From an uncultured Aquimarina sp. (GTDB taxonomy: Bacteria; Bacteroidota; Bacteroidia; Flavobacteriales; Flavobacteriaceae): a stretch of DNA of 64,000 bases. Under the pieces are notes generated by a model. It was given only the letters and a program-made list of their open reading frames with translations. It was not told the DNA's origin and ran no database searches. The translations under genes were made by a program, and so were the position numbers. Location: contig CANMWA010000002.1 in the NCBI GenBank assembly GCA_947501475.1, positions 62,001-126,000 on the forward strand, written 5' to 3'. Of this stretch, positions 53,851 through 62,352 are shown in pieces (positions within the stretch are counted from its first letter, which is position 1; each line of letters opens with the position of its first letter).

Positions 53851-56592
53851 TTATCTTTTTTTGACAAAAAATAGTAGCGCACTAATTATCAGTAGTAAAA
53901 GAATAGATACAATACTCCCATAAAAGAGCATATTTGATGAAAATAATTTGGTTTCTGAATCACCAATTAGCACAAATGTCGCCCAATAATGTGGTGAGGC
54001 ATCAGATAAAGAAGAAGATTTTAGATATTCAATTTTGGCATTGTGTAAAGCTTTAGATTTAGTTTGACCTTTATCTAAATTGCTATAAAAGCTTTCCATA
54101 ATCTGAGCAGTAGATTTATCATTAGCATTCCAAAGAGAAGAAATCACTGTATTAGCACCTGCATAGAAAAACCCTCGGGCCAAACTCATAACGCCTTCTC
54201 CTTTTGCTATTTCTCCTAGAGACGTATTACAAGCGCTTAAAACCACCAATTCTGCTTGATTTCTAGAAGTATATAACTCATGATATTCTAAACTGGTATC
54301 ATGAAATGCAATTTGAAGGTTATCAGAAAAATTAGCATGTGTAGCTAGATGAATTATTTTATAATCCTTTGTTTTGGATAAAAAATTTTGTCTAGAAGCT
54401 TTTTCTCCTTGATAACTACTTAAGGATATATAGTTGCCGATAGCATTAATTTCATTAATACTGTTGGTTACATCATCTAAGTCACTATGTGCAAAAGTTA
54501 CCGGGGCAAAGGCAACTAGATCCAGTGAAGCTTTTCTCCTTACAGTCGCATTATGTTTTAAAAAAGACATCGAATATCCATAACTTATTTCGTTATCCTC
54601 TATAAGATATCGATTTGTATGTTTATCTATTACTAAAGATTCAAAAGGAATGTTCTGCAAAGCTCCATCAGGAATTATCACCAAATGTTTTTGATCTATA
54701 GGCATCGAAATTTTATCTTTCGGGATCAATAACGTATATAATTCAGAAGCTATTTCTTGAAACATCAATCGATCCTCTTCTGTTTCAAAAGGTTTAGATA
54801 ATTGACTTCTGTATGTTTTGATCAAGCTTTCTAAAGCTTTTAATTCGCCTATTCTAATTATTTCTGTTTGGGTATTAGAAATTAAAACAGCATACAATGC
54901 ACTAAAAGAGTCATCATCCTTATCTATATTACTAACATAAGATATGATAACACTATCTTTATTTAAAGTTTCTTGAATTTTCTTTAAATCAACAATCCTG
55001 GTTGTCTCTTTCTCTTTATAATAATTTGGAAATAAAATTTGTAAAGAGTCTTCCTGTTGCTGGTATTGTTGCTTTAATTCAAAACGTTTATACTCTAATT
55101 TCTTTATACTATCTCTATTTTTCTGAGAAGAAATTAAATTTTCTAGATCCAGAATCTTCTTTTTAAGCACATTTTCTCGCTCTAATATGGCATCTGGTAA
55201 TTTTGATTTATCAGTATTCTTTATAATATCATCTGTTAAGAGTAATGCTTTCTTTTTTTCTGAAAAGTAAAACGCTTTTTCTTGTTCATTTAGAATTTCA
55301 CAAACCTGTATTCCTTTTAGATAAATTTCTGAAGCTTCTTCTCTCCAATATAATCTTGATCCTTCTTCTTTGCTAACATCAAGCAAAATATCAACTAATT
55401 TATCTGCTGATAACAAATTAGCAAGTGCAAGCTTAATATGCTTACTATTATTTTCTTTATCATATAATTTTATAAGAATAGTTGCTTTCTGAATCAAGGC
55501 TAATAAAACATTGTATTTATTATCTGAAACTGTTAAGTCATCCAGCTTGGGTAAAGCGGTTACATTCTCGTTAATATCTATACCTGCGATAAGAGATTTC
55601 TGGATATTATTTAATGCATTTTGATATTGATTCTTCTCTATATAATAATTACTTAAATTATGATATACTATAGATTTCTCATTTTTTTCTCGGGCATATT
55701 TCAATCCATTATTCAAAAAGAAAAGAGCACTGTCTCTTCGTACTTCATGTTTTGCATTTAAATATAAATCTCCTAGATTGGTATATGCTGCGTATACAAA
55801 AGTAGAATCATTCTCTTGTATAGCTTTTTTTAAATTTCGACGACTATAATATCTAGCTTTTTCAAAATTTAATCTTTCTTTGGTATTATAATAAATCGCA
55901 TAGTAGTTATTCAAAGTACGATAATCTCGTAATGAATAATTCGAAATTTGAAGAAAAAGTTGATTGGCCTTATCCAGTATCTCCAACATTTTATCTAAAC
56001 TATGTTTAGTATCTATTTCAAATAAAACACGTGAATAATTTATATATTTTTTTATTAAGAGTTTCTTTTTATCAAATTTTTCTAAACCGGAAATCCCTTG
56101 CGAATAGTAGTCTTTTGATTTAAAAAAATCTCCACTTTTATAATAATACTTTCCTAGTTCACAAAATGCCTTGGCGGTACTATATTTATCTGTATCAAGG
56201 TCAATTATTTCTTGGTAACAAATTATAGATTTTTCAAAATTCTCTACAAGAGAATAAAAAAGCCCTAAATTATATAGAGCTTTTGCATATTTACTATTTG
56301 TGATATGTAGTTTCCGATATACAGATACTTCATATTCTACGTATTTAATTCCTTTTATATATAGATTTTCTCTATAAAGTTTTCTAGAAAACTCATGAGC
56401 GATTTTAATACTATGTACATACTGCTCATTTTTTTCGTAAAGACCTATAATACTATCAACCTCTTTTTCAACACTAGAAATAGTACTATCCTTACGATCC
56501 CATAAAGATTCATAATATTCATATAAATCCTGAGCACTGCCATTTATTGTTATGCACAAGAAACCTATCCATAGAAATTTATACGATTTCAA
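53851..56592 (-). CDS. TPR-CHAT domain protease with C-terminal membrane anchor
   Basis: The 913-residue protein has a signal peptide (ending NGSAQ), about ten TPR-like helical repeats (about 60-450) and a coiled coil (about 470-540). A CHAT (caspase-like) domain spans about 590-875, with catalytic His752 in IIHLATHAN and Cys788 in VVLSACNTS. A final membrane helix covers about 888-911. The start codon is TTG (56590-56592), preceded by a perfect AAGGAGG at 56600-56606 that overlaps the last codons of the upstream lipoprotein gene, so the two are translationally coupled. CHAT proteases in bacteria act in separase-like cleavage or defence pathways. The substrate here is unknown. Confidence 0.9.
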   Translation of the reverse strand: MKSYKFLWIGFLCITINGSAQDLYEYYESLWDRKDSTISSVEKEVDSIIGLYEKNEQYVHSIKIAHEFSRKLYRENLYIKGIKYVEYEVSVYRKLHITNSKYAKALYNLGLFYSLVENFEKSIICYQEIIDLDTDKYSTAKAFCELGKYYYKSGDFFKSKDYYSQGISGLEKFDKKKLLIKKYINYSRVLFEIDTKHSLDKMLEILDKANQLFLQISNYSLRDYRTLNNYYAIYYNTKERLNFEKARYYSRRNLKKAIQENDSTFVYAAYTNLGDLYLNAKHEVRRDSALFFLNNGLKYAREKNEKSIVYHNLSNYYIEKNQYQNALNNIQKSLIAGIDINENVTALPKLDDLTVSDNKYNVLLALIQKATILIKLYDKENNSKHIKLALANLLSADKLVDILLDVSKEEGSRLYWREEASEIYLKGIQVCEILNEQEKAFYFSEKKKALLLTDDIIKNTDKSKLPDAILERENVLKKKILDLENLISSQKNRDSIKKLEYKRFELKQQYQQQEDSLQILFPNYYKEKETTRIVDLKKIQETLNKDSVIISYVSNIDKDDDSFSALYAVLISNTQTEIIRIGELKALESLIKTYRSQLSKPFETEEDRLMFQEIASELYTLLIPKDKISMPIDQKHLVIIPDGALQNIPFESLVIDKHTNRYLIEDNEISYGYSMSFLKHNATVRRKASLDLVAFAPVTFAHSDLDDVTNSINEINAIGNYISLSSYQGEKASRQNFLSKTKDYKIIHLATHANFSDNLQIAFHDTSLEYHELYTSRNQAELVVLSACNTSLGEIAKGEGVMSLARGFFYAGANTVISSLWNANDKSTAQIMESFYSNLDKGQTKSKALHNAKIEYLKSSSLSDASPHYWATFVLIGDSETKLFSSNMLFYGSIVSILLLLIISALLFFVKKR

Positions 56593-56594
56593 TA

Positions 56595-56999
56595 TTAATC
56601 CTCCTTATAATCTTTACAGTTAGCATTCAACGTTACTCTTTCCATATCTTCTTTGTCTGGGTCATTAAGTGGTGCAGGTCGGTATGCCGCATAAATTTCA
56701 AAATTCAATATCCAGACTTCTACCTGATCATTATCTTTTATTTCACATTTTTCCCAATCTAATAACAAACCCGTATCTGTGTAATTACTACGTATTTTTC
56801 TTTTAACATATTCTGCCGTTCCTTGTTTAAATTCAATTAGGACTTCCATAGTTTTACCTATATCAGCTCTAGGTCCTCTCTTTTCATTAATTTCTTCGGT
56901 AGCATTATTTGGTATATCAATATCATGCGTACAACTAACAAAACATGCCATTGCACATACAACCAACATTATTCTGTACAAAAAAATACCTTTTCTCAT
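56595..56999 (-). CDS. Small lipoprotein, possible protease-propeptide-like inhibitor
   Basis: The 134-residue protein is a lipoprotein (lipobox CFVSC, Cys23). The mature part holds VLIEFKQGTAEYVKRKIRSNYTDTGLLLDWEKC and DNDQVEVWILN. This spacing of EFKxGT, IRSxY and EVWxL resembles the I9-like propeptides of Bacteroidota S8 proteases, but no S8 protease is attached. It could be a free-standing inhibitor or substrate of the CHAT protein, whose TTG start is 2 bases after its stop. The resemblance is from memory and unverified. It is the first gene of the minus-strand run. Confidence 0.7.
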   Translation of the reverse strand: MRKGIFLYRIMLVVCAMACFVSCTHDIDIPNNATEEINEKRGPRADIGKTMEVLIEFKQGTAEYVKRKIRSNYTDTGLLLDWEKCEIKDNDQVEVWILNFEIYAAYRPAPLNDPDKEDMERVTLNANCKDYKED

Positions 57000-57057
57000 T
57001 ATTCAGTTTTTTATAAATTATAATTATTTCACCTTACTTGTTATCAAAATCTTCTTT

Positions 57058-57092
57058 TTGTTACCCGGACGAAGATAAAAAATATATTTTTG
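57058..57092 (+). promoter_or_regulatory. Possible promoter of the ECF sigma operon
   Basis: TATTTTTG (57085-57092, matching TAnnTTTG) has a TTG 24 bases before it (57058-57060), slightly longer than usual. The transcript would start about 15-20 bases before the sigma-factor ATG. Tentative. Confidence 0.4.
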
Positions 57093-57113
57093 CTATTGAT
57101 TTATACCCTTTTG

Positions 57114-57677
57114 ATGACAAAAAACACACAGTATCTTAGTAGCTTACTAAATAATGATTCTAAAGTAATCATGGATATATATACAATCGTGTTTCCGAGA
57201 GTTAGAAAATTTATCCTCCAAAATAAGGGTCAACAACAGGATGCTGAGGATATTTTTCAGAAAGCACTCATTCAAATAACTGTCAGGTACCAAAAGGAAA
57301 AGTTTGAAATCAAGAGTAGTTTTGAAGCATATTTGTTCACCTCTTGTAAAAATTTATGGCGTAAAGAATTGAAAAAATTAAAAAACAGGGTAACAAATGA
57401 TCATATTATAGAACTAGTTCCTGAAGAGCGAGATATGGCGCTAACCATTTTAGAGCAAAAAAGATGGGAGTTATTTACTGAAAAATTAGATTTAATCTCT
57501 GAAAACTGTAAAAAAGTATTAACCCTGTTTTTCAATAATACTTCTTATAAAGATATTGTAAAAAAGATGGGGTACAATTCTGAAACCGTTGCCAGGCAAC
57601 GTGTTTTTAAATGTAAAGCTAAATTATCTGAGCACATAAAGGATGATCAACGTTACAATTCACTCAAAACATTATGA
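57114..57677 (+). CDS. ECF RNA polymerase sigma factor
   Basis: The 187-residue protein has region 2 (IMDIYTIVFPRVRKFILQNKGQQQDAEDIFQKALIQI) and region 4 (LDLISENCKKVLTLFFNNTSYKDIVKKMGYNSETVARQRVFKCKAKL), with a helix-turn-helix and no extra domain. It should drive its own stimulon, possibly including the divergent CHAT operon. I use ATG at 57114 (MTKNTQYL); the longer frame starts with TTG at 57090. Its stop overlaps the next start by four bases (ATGA), the usual sigma/anti-sigma coupling. Confidence 0.9.
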   Translation: MTKNTQYLSSLLNNDSKVIMDIYTIVFPRVRKFILQNKGQQQDAEDIFQKALIQITVRYQKEKFEIKSSFEAYLFTSCKNLWRKELKKLKNRVTNDHIIELVPEERDMALTILEQKRWELFTEKLDLISENCKKVLTLFFNNTSYKDIVKKMGYNSETVARQRVFKCKAKLSEHIKDDQRYNSLKTL

Positions 57678-58471
57678 GTATAGAAGAAGATATATTAATT
57701 CAAAATTTCCTTAAGAATACGCTTTCTGAAAAAGAAAAAGAAGAAGTGTTACTTAGAATTGAAAATGACAAAAATTTCAGCGATAAGGTGAATTTTGAAA
57801 AACAGCTCATTCTTAATTTGAATGATACCGAATGGAGTATTAGTAATGCTATTAATCATTCAGAAATTGATGAGTATGAGAAATTACTTAGAAGCGAAGA
57901 TACTCAGGCATTAAAAAACACATTACAAGAAGTGAATACAGAGTATCAACTAAAACAAAAGAGAAGAAATCAATCTTGGCTTCTATATGCTGGCATTGCA
58001 ACAATTTTGGTAATTATTGGTCTTACTGTTTTTTCACCTTTTAAAACTTTGCCTAATGAATTATATGCTAATTATTTAGACTTATCAGAACTACCATCTT
58101 TAGTAGACCGAGGACATAGTGATCAAAAATCATTAATTAAAGCTCAAAAACTATTTGAGGCCAAAGAATATGATCAATCGTTAGCTATTTTAGAGAAGCA
58201 ACTTTCTACTATTCAAAAAAATAAAGCGACCATATATCTTTATACAGGAATTTCTCAAATGGAACTCGGGCAATTCGATAAAGCCGAAATCAGTTTTAAC
58301 ACATTAATAGAAAGCAACCTTATAGACAGTCCAAAAGGTAAATGGTATAAAGCTTTATTATTTATTAAAAAGAATGAACTGTCAAACGCAAAGAATATAT
58401 TACATCAAATTACTAAATCTTCAAATAATTATAAATTCAAAGAAGCATCAGAGCTTCTGAATAAGCTATAA
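57674..58471 (+). CDS. Membrane protein, putative anti-sigma factor with TPR-like C-terminus
   Basis: The 265-residue protein has an N-terminal cytosolic part (ILIQNFLKNTLSEKEKEEVLLRIENDKNFSDKV) like the start of Bacteroidota anti-sigma proteins. One membrane helix (about 102-122, LLYAGIATILVIIGLTVF) is followed by a periplasmic TPR-like region (KLFEAKEYDQSLAILEKQL, GISQMELGQFDKAEISFNTLIES). The 4-base overlap with the ECF gene and the membrane topology make it the likely cognate anti-sigma factor. TPRs could sense envelope partners such as the CHAT protein. No FecR domain. Confidence 0.8.
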   Translation: MSIEEDILIQNFLKNTLSEKEKEEVLLRIENDKNFSDKVNFEKQLILNLNDTEWSISNAINHSEIDEYEKLLRSEDTQALKNTLQEVNTEYQLKQKRRNQSWLLYAGIATILVIIGLTVFSPFKTLPNELYANYLDLSELPSLVDRGHSDQKSLIKAQKLFEAKEYDQSLAILEKQLSTIQKNKATIYLYTGISQMELGQFDKAEISFNTLIESNLIDSPKGKWYKALLFIKKNELSNAKNILHQITKSSNNYKFKEASELLNKL

Positions 58472-58511
58472 AAAAAACTTACAATAAGATTTCTCTTATT
58501 GTAAGTTTTTT
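58472..58511. terminator. Bidirectional terminator
   Basis: An 18-bp perfect stem (AAAAAACTTACAATAAGA and its complement) with a TTTC loop has A/T runs built into both arms. It ends the ECF operon and sucD, which converge here. Confidence 0.9.
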
Positions 58512-58556
58512 ATGTAATGAATTAATCTCTCTTTTTTGAGATCAATTGTATAATTT

Positions 58557-59429
58557 CTATCCTAAAACTTCAGATACTTTTTTACCAATCTCTGCCGGAG
58601 AATCTACTACATGAATACCACATTCTCTCATGATTGCTTTTTTGGCAGCAGCAGTATCTTCGCTTCCTCCTACAATAGCTCCAGCATGTCCCATTGTACG
58701 ACCTGCTGGTGCTGTTTCACCTGCTATAAAACCAACAATTGGTTTAGAAGTTCCACTTTCTTTTATCCATTTGGCAGCATCGGCCTCTAATTGACCACCG
58801 ATCTCCCCTATCATAACTACACATTGAGTTTCGGGATCATTCACTAATAACTCAACAGCTTCTTTTGTTGTAGTACCAATAACTGGATCACCACCTATAC
58901 CAATTGCAGTAGTAATACCTAATCCTTGTTTTACTACTTGATCTGCTGCTTCATATGTTAATGTTCCAGATTTTGAAACAATCCCAACATTACCTTTCTT
59001 GAATACAAAACCAGGCATAATACCAACTTTTGCTTCTCCTGGCGTAATTACCCCTGGGCAATTAGGACCTATTAGTCTACAGCCTTTATTTTTAATATAA
59101 TTTGAAGCTGTGATCATATCTGCAACAGGAATACCTTCGGTTATAGTAATAATAACTTTTATTCCGGCATCAGCTGCTTCCATAATTGCATCTGCTGCAA
59201 ATGCAGGCGGCACAAAAATAATGGTAGTATCAGCACCTACTACTCTAACAGCATCTTCTACAGTATTAAAAACAGGTTTATCAAGATGTGTTTGACCTCC
59301 TTTACCTGGTGTAACTCCTCCTACAATATTGGTACCATATTCAATCATTTGACCAGCATGAAAAGTACCTTCACTACCTGTAAATCCTTGAACAATAATT
59401 TTTGAATCTTTATTAACTAAAACACTCAT
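58557..59429 (-). CDS. sucD: Succinyl-CoA ligase, alpha subunit
   Basis: SucD interconverts succinyl-CoA and succinate with nucleotide formation in the TCA cycle. The 290-residue protein has [29 protein letters not shown], the CoA loop [30 protein letters not shown] and the phosphorylated His in [21 protein letters not shown]. The beta subunit (sucC) is not in the window. It has its own -7 box. Confidence 0.97.
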   Translation of the reverse strand: MSVLVNKDSKIIVQGFTGSEGTFHAGQMIEYGTNIVGGVTPGKGGQTHLDKPVFNTVEDAVRVVGADTTIIFVPPAFAADAIMEAADAGIKVIITITEGIPVADMITASNYIKNKGCRLIGPNCPGVITPGEAKVGIMPGFVFKKGNVGIVSKSGTLTYEAADQVVKQGLGITTAIGIGGDPVIGTTTKEAVELLVNDPETQCVVMIGEIGGQLEADAAKWIKESGTSKPIVGFIAGETAPAGRTMGHAGAIVGGSEDTAAAKKAIMRECGIHVVDSPAEIGKKVSEVLG

Positions 59430-59463
59430 TGCGTTGTGATTTTTTTTATTTCTTTTAAAGTCT

Positions 59464-59471
59464 CAAAAGTA
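59464..59471 (-). promoter_or_regulatory. -7 promoter box of sucD
   Basis: TACTTTTG on the minus strand, 34 bases before the sucD ATG; identical to the boxes of rnpB, pyrR and rpsA. No clear TTG upstream. Confidence 0.5.
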
Positions 59472-59506
59472 AGCTTTTGATTACTATGTATAAAATGAAT
59501 TTATAA

Positions 59507-59914
59507 TTATTTTGCAATAAACGACATCATGCTTTCTGGAGTATAATCCCCTTGTTGACTTATCTGATATCCTTTATATAATTTATCATCTTTAAGTTCC
59601 CATATTGCTATAAAATGGGCTATTGCTTCTTCTTTATCAGGAGTTTCAATAGTCTTAGCGAAATATGTATATCGTATTGTAACATTATTATCTTCGGCTA
59701 TAAGGTGGCTTATCTCACATCTAAAAGTTTCAAAAGATTGTGCCATATCGGTAAACATGGTCTTAATATCTTCAAAACCTTTCTTAGTAAAGCCAAAACT
59801 ACTATTCCAATATAATTCTATTTGGGGATGTAAATACTTAGAAAAAGCTTCAGTATTATGTATTAAATCTGTTTCATAAAAGGAATTTACAATATCCTTT
59901 GCTGTTGTACTCAT
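59507..59914 (-). CDS. SnoaL/NTF2-like protein
   Basis: The 135-residue protein has the alpha+beta cone fold of the NTF2-like superfamily ([40 protein letters not shown] at the N-terminus, then alternating strands such as [12 protein letters not shown] and [19 protein letters not shown]). Members include isomerases, hydrolases and binding proteins; no catalytic set can be picked. It overlaps the lpxD-like gene by four bases (ATGA), so it is co-translated with it. Confidence 0.8.
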   Translation of the reverse strand: MSTTAKDIVNSFYETDLIHNTEAFSKYLHPQIELYWNSSFGFTKKGFEDIKTMFTDMAQSFETFRCEISHLIAEDNNVTIRYTYFAKTIETPDKEEAIAHFIAIWELKDDKLYKGYQISQQGDYTPESMMSFIAK

Positions 59915-60846
59915 TTCTCTTTCAATTTTTCTATTAAATCTGGAATTTGCCTAATGGCAGCTATTTCTTTATATTTTTTTCTAAAGTCATCTGCAGGTGT
60001 ACCAAAATAACTCTTATTAGCCTCTAGAGACTTACTTACTCCTGATTGAGCAGATATAATGGCTTTAGTACCAATCGTAATGTCACTTGTAACACCTACT
60101 TGTCCCCATATGGTAACCTCGTCTTCAACAACAACACATCCAGCTATCCCAACTTGCGAAGCAATCAGGCATTTTTTACCAATTATAGTATCATGGCCAA
60201 TATGTACTTGATTATCAATTTTAGTTCCTTCTTTAATGGTCGTATCACCAGTAACACCTCGATCAATTGTACACAATGCACCAAGATCAACATGATCTTC
60301 GATCACAACACGACCTCCTGAGATTAATTTATCAAAACCTTCTGGGCGTTTCTTATAATAAAAAGCATCCGCACCTAGCACTGTACCAGAATGAATCGTA
60401 ACATTATTACCGATAACCGTATGGTCATAGATACTCACATTTGCATTTATTAAGCAATCATCACCTATAACTACATTATTACCAACAAATGCTCCTGGTT
60501 GAATTACAGTACCTTGACCAATTTTTGAAGTTGTAGATATAGTGGCACTTGCTTTTTCAAAAGGTTTAAAATATTGGGTTAGTTTATTAAAATCTCTAAA
60601 AGGGTCATCTGATATCAATAATGCTTTTCCTTCTGGGCATTCTACATCCTTGTTAATTAAGATAATTGTTGCAGCGCTTTGCAATGCTTTATCATAATAT
60701 TTTGGATGATCAACAAAAACAATATCTCCTGAAGAAACTACATGAATCTCATTCATTCCCAAAACAGGAAAATTTGGATCTCCGATAAATTCTGAAGATA
60801 TAATTGTAGCTATTTGTTGTAAAGTATGTGCTTGAGGAAATTTCAT
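59911..60846 (-). CDS. LpxD-like UDP-3-O-acylglucosamine N-acyltransferase paralogue
   Basis: The 311-residue left-handed parallel beta-helix protein has an LpxD-like N-terminal domain (about 1-95, [21 protein letters not shown]) and many hexapeptide repeats ([85 protein letters not shown]) with the catalytic-type His in NQVHIGHD. It is shorter than LpxD (about 340), and a true lpxD lies at the end of the window. It may acylate another sugar or act as a second LpxD. It follows efp by 21 bases. Confidence 0.85.
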   Translation of the reverse strand: MKFPQAHTLQQIATIISSEFIGDPNFPVLGMNEIHVVSSGDIVFVDHPKYYDKALQSAATIILINKDVECPEGKALLISDDPFRDFNKLTQYFKPFEKASATISTTSKIGQGTVIQPGAFVGNNVVIGDDCLINANVSIYDHTVIGNNVTIHSGTVLGADAFYYKKRPEGFDKLISGGRVVIEDHVDLGALCTIDRGVTGDTTIKEGTKIDNQVHIGHDTIIGKKCLIASQVGIAGCVVVEDEVTIWGQVGVTSDITIGTKAIISAQSGVSKSLEANKSYFGTPADDFRKKYKEIAAIRQIPDLIEKLKEK

Positions 60847-60867
60847 TATAAAAAATCAGAATATTAA

Positions 60868-61434
60868 TTATTCTTTTATTCTTTCTTTGTAAGTACCTTT
60901 TTCGGTTTCTACTTTTATTTTATCCCCTTCATTGATGAAAAGCGGCACCATTACTTCAGCTCCTGTTTCTACTTTTGCTGGTTTTGTAGCATTAGTAGCT
61001 GTATTTCCTTTAACACCAGGTTCTGTAGATGTTACTTCAAGAATTACACTTGCAGGCATCTCTACAGAAAGGGGCATTTGATCTTCAGAGTTAATAATCA
61101 CAGTTACTACTTCTCCTTCTTTTAATAAACCAGGAGCGTCTAATGTAGATTTTTCAAGTGTAATCTGATTATAATCTTCTGTATTCATAAAATGATAGGT
61201 TTCTCCCTCGGCATATAAAAATTGAAATTTATGTGTTTCCACACGCACATCTTCAATTTTGTGTCCCGCAGAAAAAGTATTATCTATTACTTTTCCTGTA
61301 GTAACACTCTTTAATTTTGTACGCACAAAAGCTGGTCCTTTACCTGGTTTTACGTGTAAAAATTCAATAATTTTAAAGATATCATGATTGTATTTGATAC
61401 ACAATCCATTTCTGATGTCGCTAGTACTTGCCAT
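60868..61434 (-). CDS. efp: Elongation factor P
   Basis: EF-P rescues ribosomes stalled at polyproline stretches. The 188-residue three-domain protein starts MASTSDIRNGLCIKYNHDI and carries the tip loop HVKPGKGPAFVRTKLKS, where the Lys of PGKG is the position modified in other bacteria. It ends YKERIKE, as usual. It sits between lpxA and the lpxD-like gene, the normal flavobacterial order. Confidence 0.97.
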   Translation of the reverse strand: MASTSDIRNGLCIKYNHDIFKIIEFLHVKPGKGPAFVRTKLKSVTTGKVIDNTFSAGHKIEDVRVETHKFQFLYAEGETYHFMNTEDYNQITLEKSTLDAPGLLKEGEVVTVIINSEDQMPLSVEMPASVILEVTSTEPGVKGNTATNATKPAKVETGAEVMVPLFINEGDKIKVETEKGTYKERIKE

Positions 61435-61481
61435 TGTTTATTATTCTTTATCGCTATTACTATTATTGTATTTCTCGGTTT

Positions 61482-62264
61482 TTAATTCGAAAAATAGCCT
61501 TTCATTATACCTCTTTGAGAATTCTTAATAAATTCTAGAACTTCGTCTCGCTCGGTAGTTGCTTCCATTTCGGCTTCTATAATTGCAACGGCCTGAGAAT
61601 TATTATAATTCTGTTGATATAATATCCTATATATATTCTGTACTTCTCTAATTTTCTCTGTTGTAAACCCTCTTCGTCGAAGACCAATAGAATTAATTCC
61701 TACATACGACAATGGTTCTCTTGCGGCTTTCACAAACGGAGGAACATCTTTACGAACTAATGAACCACCGGTAACAAAGGCATGATTACCTATGCTACAA
61801 AACTGTTGTACAGCAGCCATACCTGCTAAAACTACATAGTCTCCAACATTAATATGCCCAGCCAATGTGCTATTATTTGAAAAAATACAATTGTCACCAA
61901 CAATACAATCATGTGCAATATGGCAATATGCCATAATCCAACAATTTTTACCAATTTTGGTTTTCATTCTATCTGTTGTCCCTCTATTGATAGTAACACA
62001 TTCGCGAATAGTTGTATTATCCCCTATTTCTGTGATTGTATCTTCGTCATTAAATTTCTTATCTTGAGGAGTAGCAGAAATAACAGCTCCAGGAAAAATA
62101 CTACAGTTTTTTCCGATACGGGCTCCTTCCATAATAGTAACATTAGAACCTATCCAAGTTCCTTCTCCTATTACTACATTATTATGAATTGTAGTAAAAG
62201 GCTCTATAACCACATTTTTTGCGATTTTTGCTCCGGGATGAACGTATGCTAAAGGTTGATTCAT
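61482..62264 (-). CDS. lpxA: UDP-N-acetylglucosamine acyltransferase
   Basis: LpxA transfers a 3-hydroxyacyl chain from ACP to UDP-GlcNAc, the first step of lipid A synthesis. The 260-residue trimeric beta-helix protein has hexapeptide repeats from YVHPGAKIAKNVVIEPF, the catalytic His in MAYCHIAHDCIVGDN, and SNNSTLAGHINVGDYVVL. The C-terminus (FTTEKIREVQNIYRILYQQNYNNSQA) is the usual helical tail. It follows lpxC-fabZ by about 90 bases. Confidence 0.97.
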   Translation of the reverse strand: MNQPLAYVHPGAKIAKNVVIEPFTTIHNNVVIGEGTWIGSNVTIMEGARIGKNCSIFPGAVISATPQDKKFNDEDTITEIGDNTTIRECVTINRGTTDRMKTKIGKNCWIMAYCHIAHDCIVGDNCIFSNNSTLAGHINVGDYVVLAGMAAVQQFCSIGNHAFVTGGSLVRKDVPPFVKAAREPLSYVGINSIGLRRRGFTTEKIREVQNIYRILYQQNYNNSQAVAIIEAEMEATTERDEVLEFIKNSQRGIMKGYFSN

Positions 62265-62352
62265 CAGTTATATTTATTTATTAAAGTAATTTGATATAAT
62301 TTTCTATGGCCTTAAAAATCAAATAGTTCTTTATAATTATTATATCTATTTT

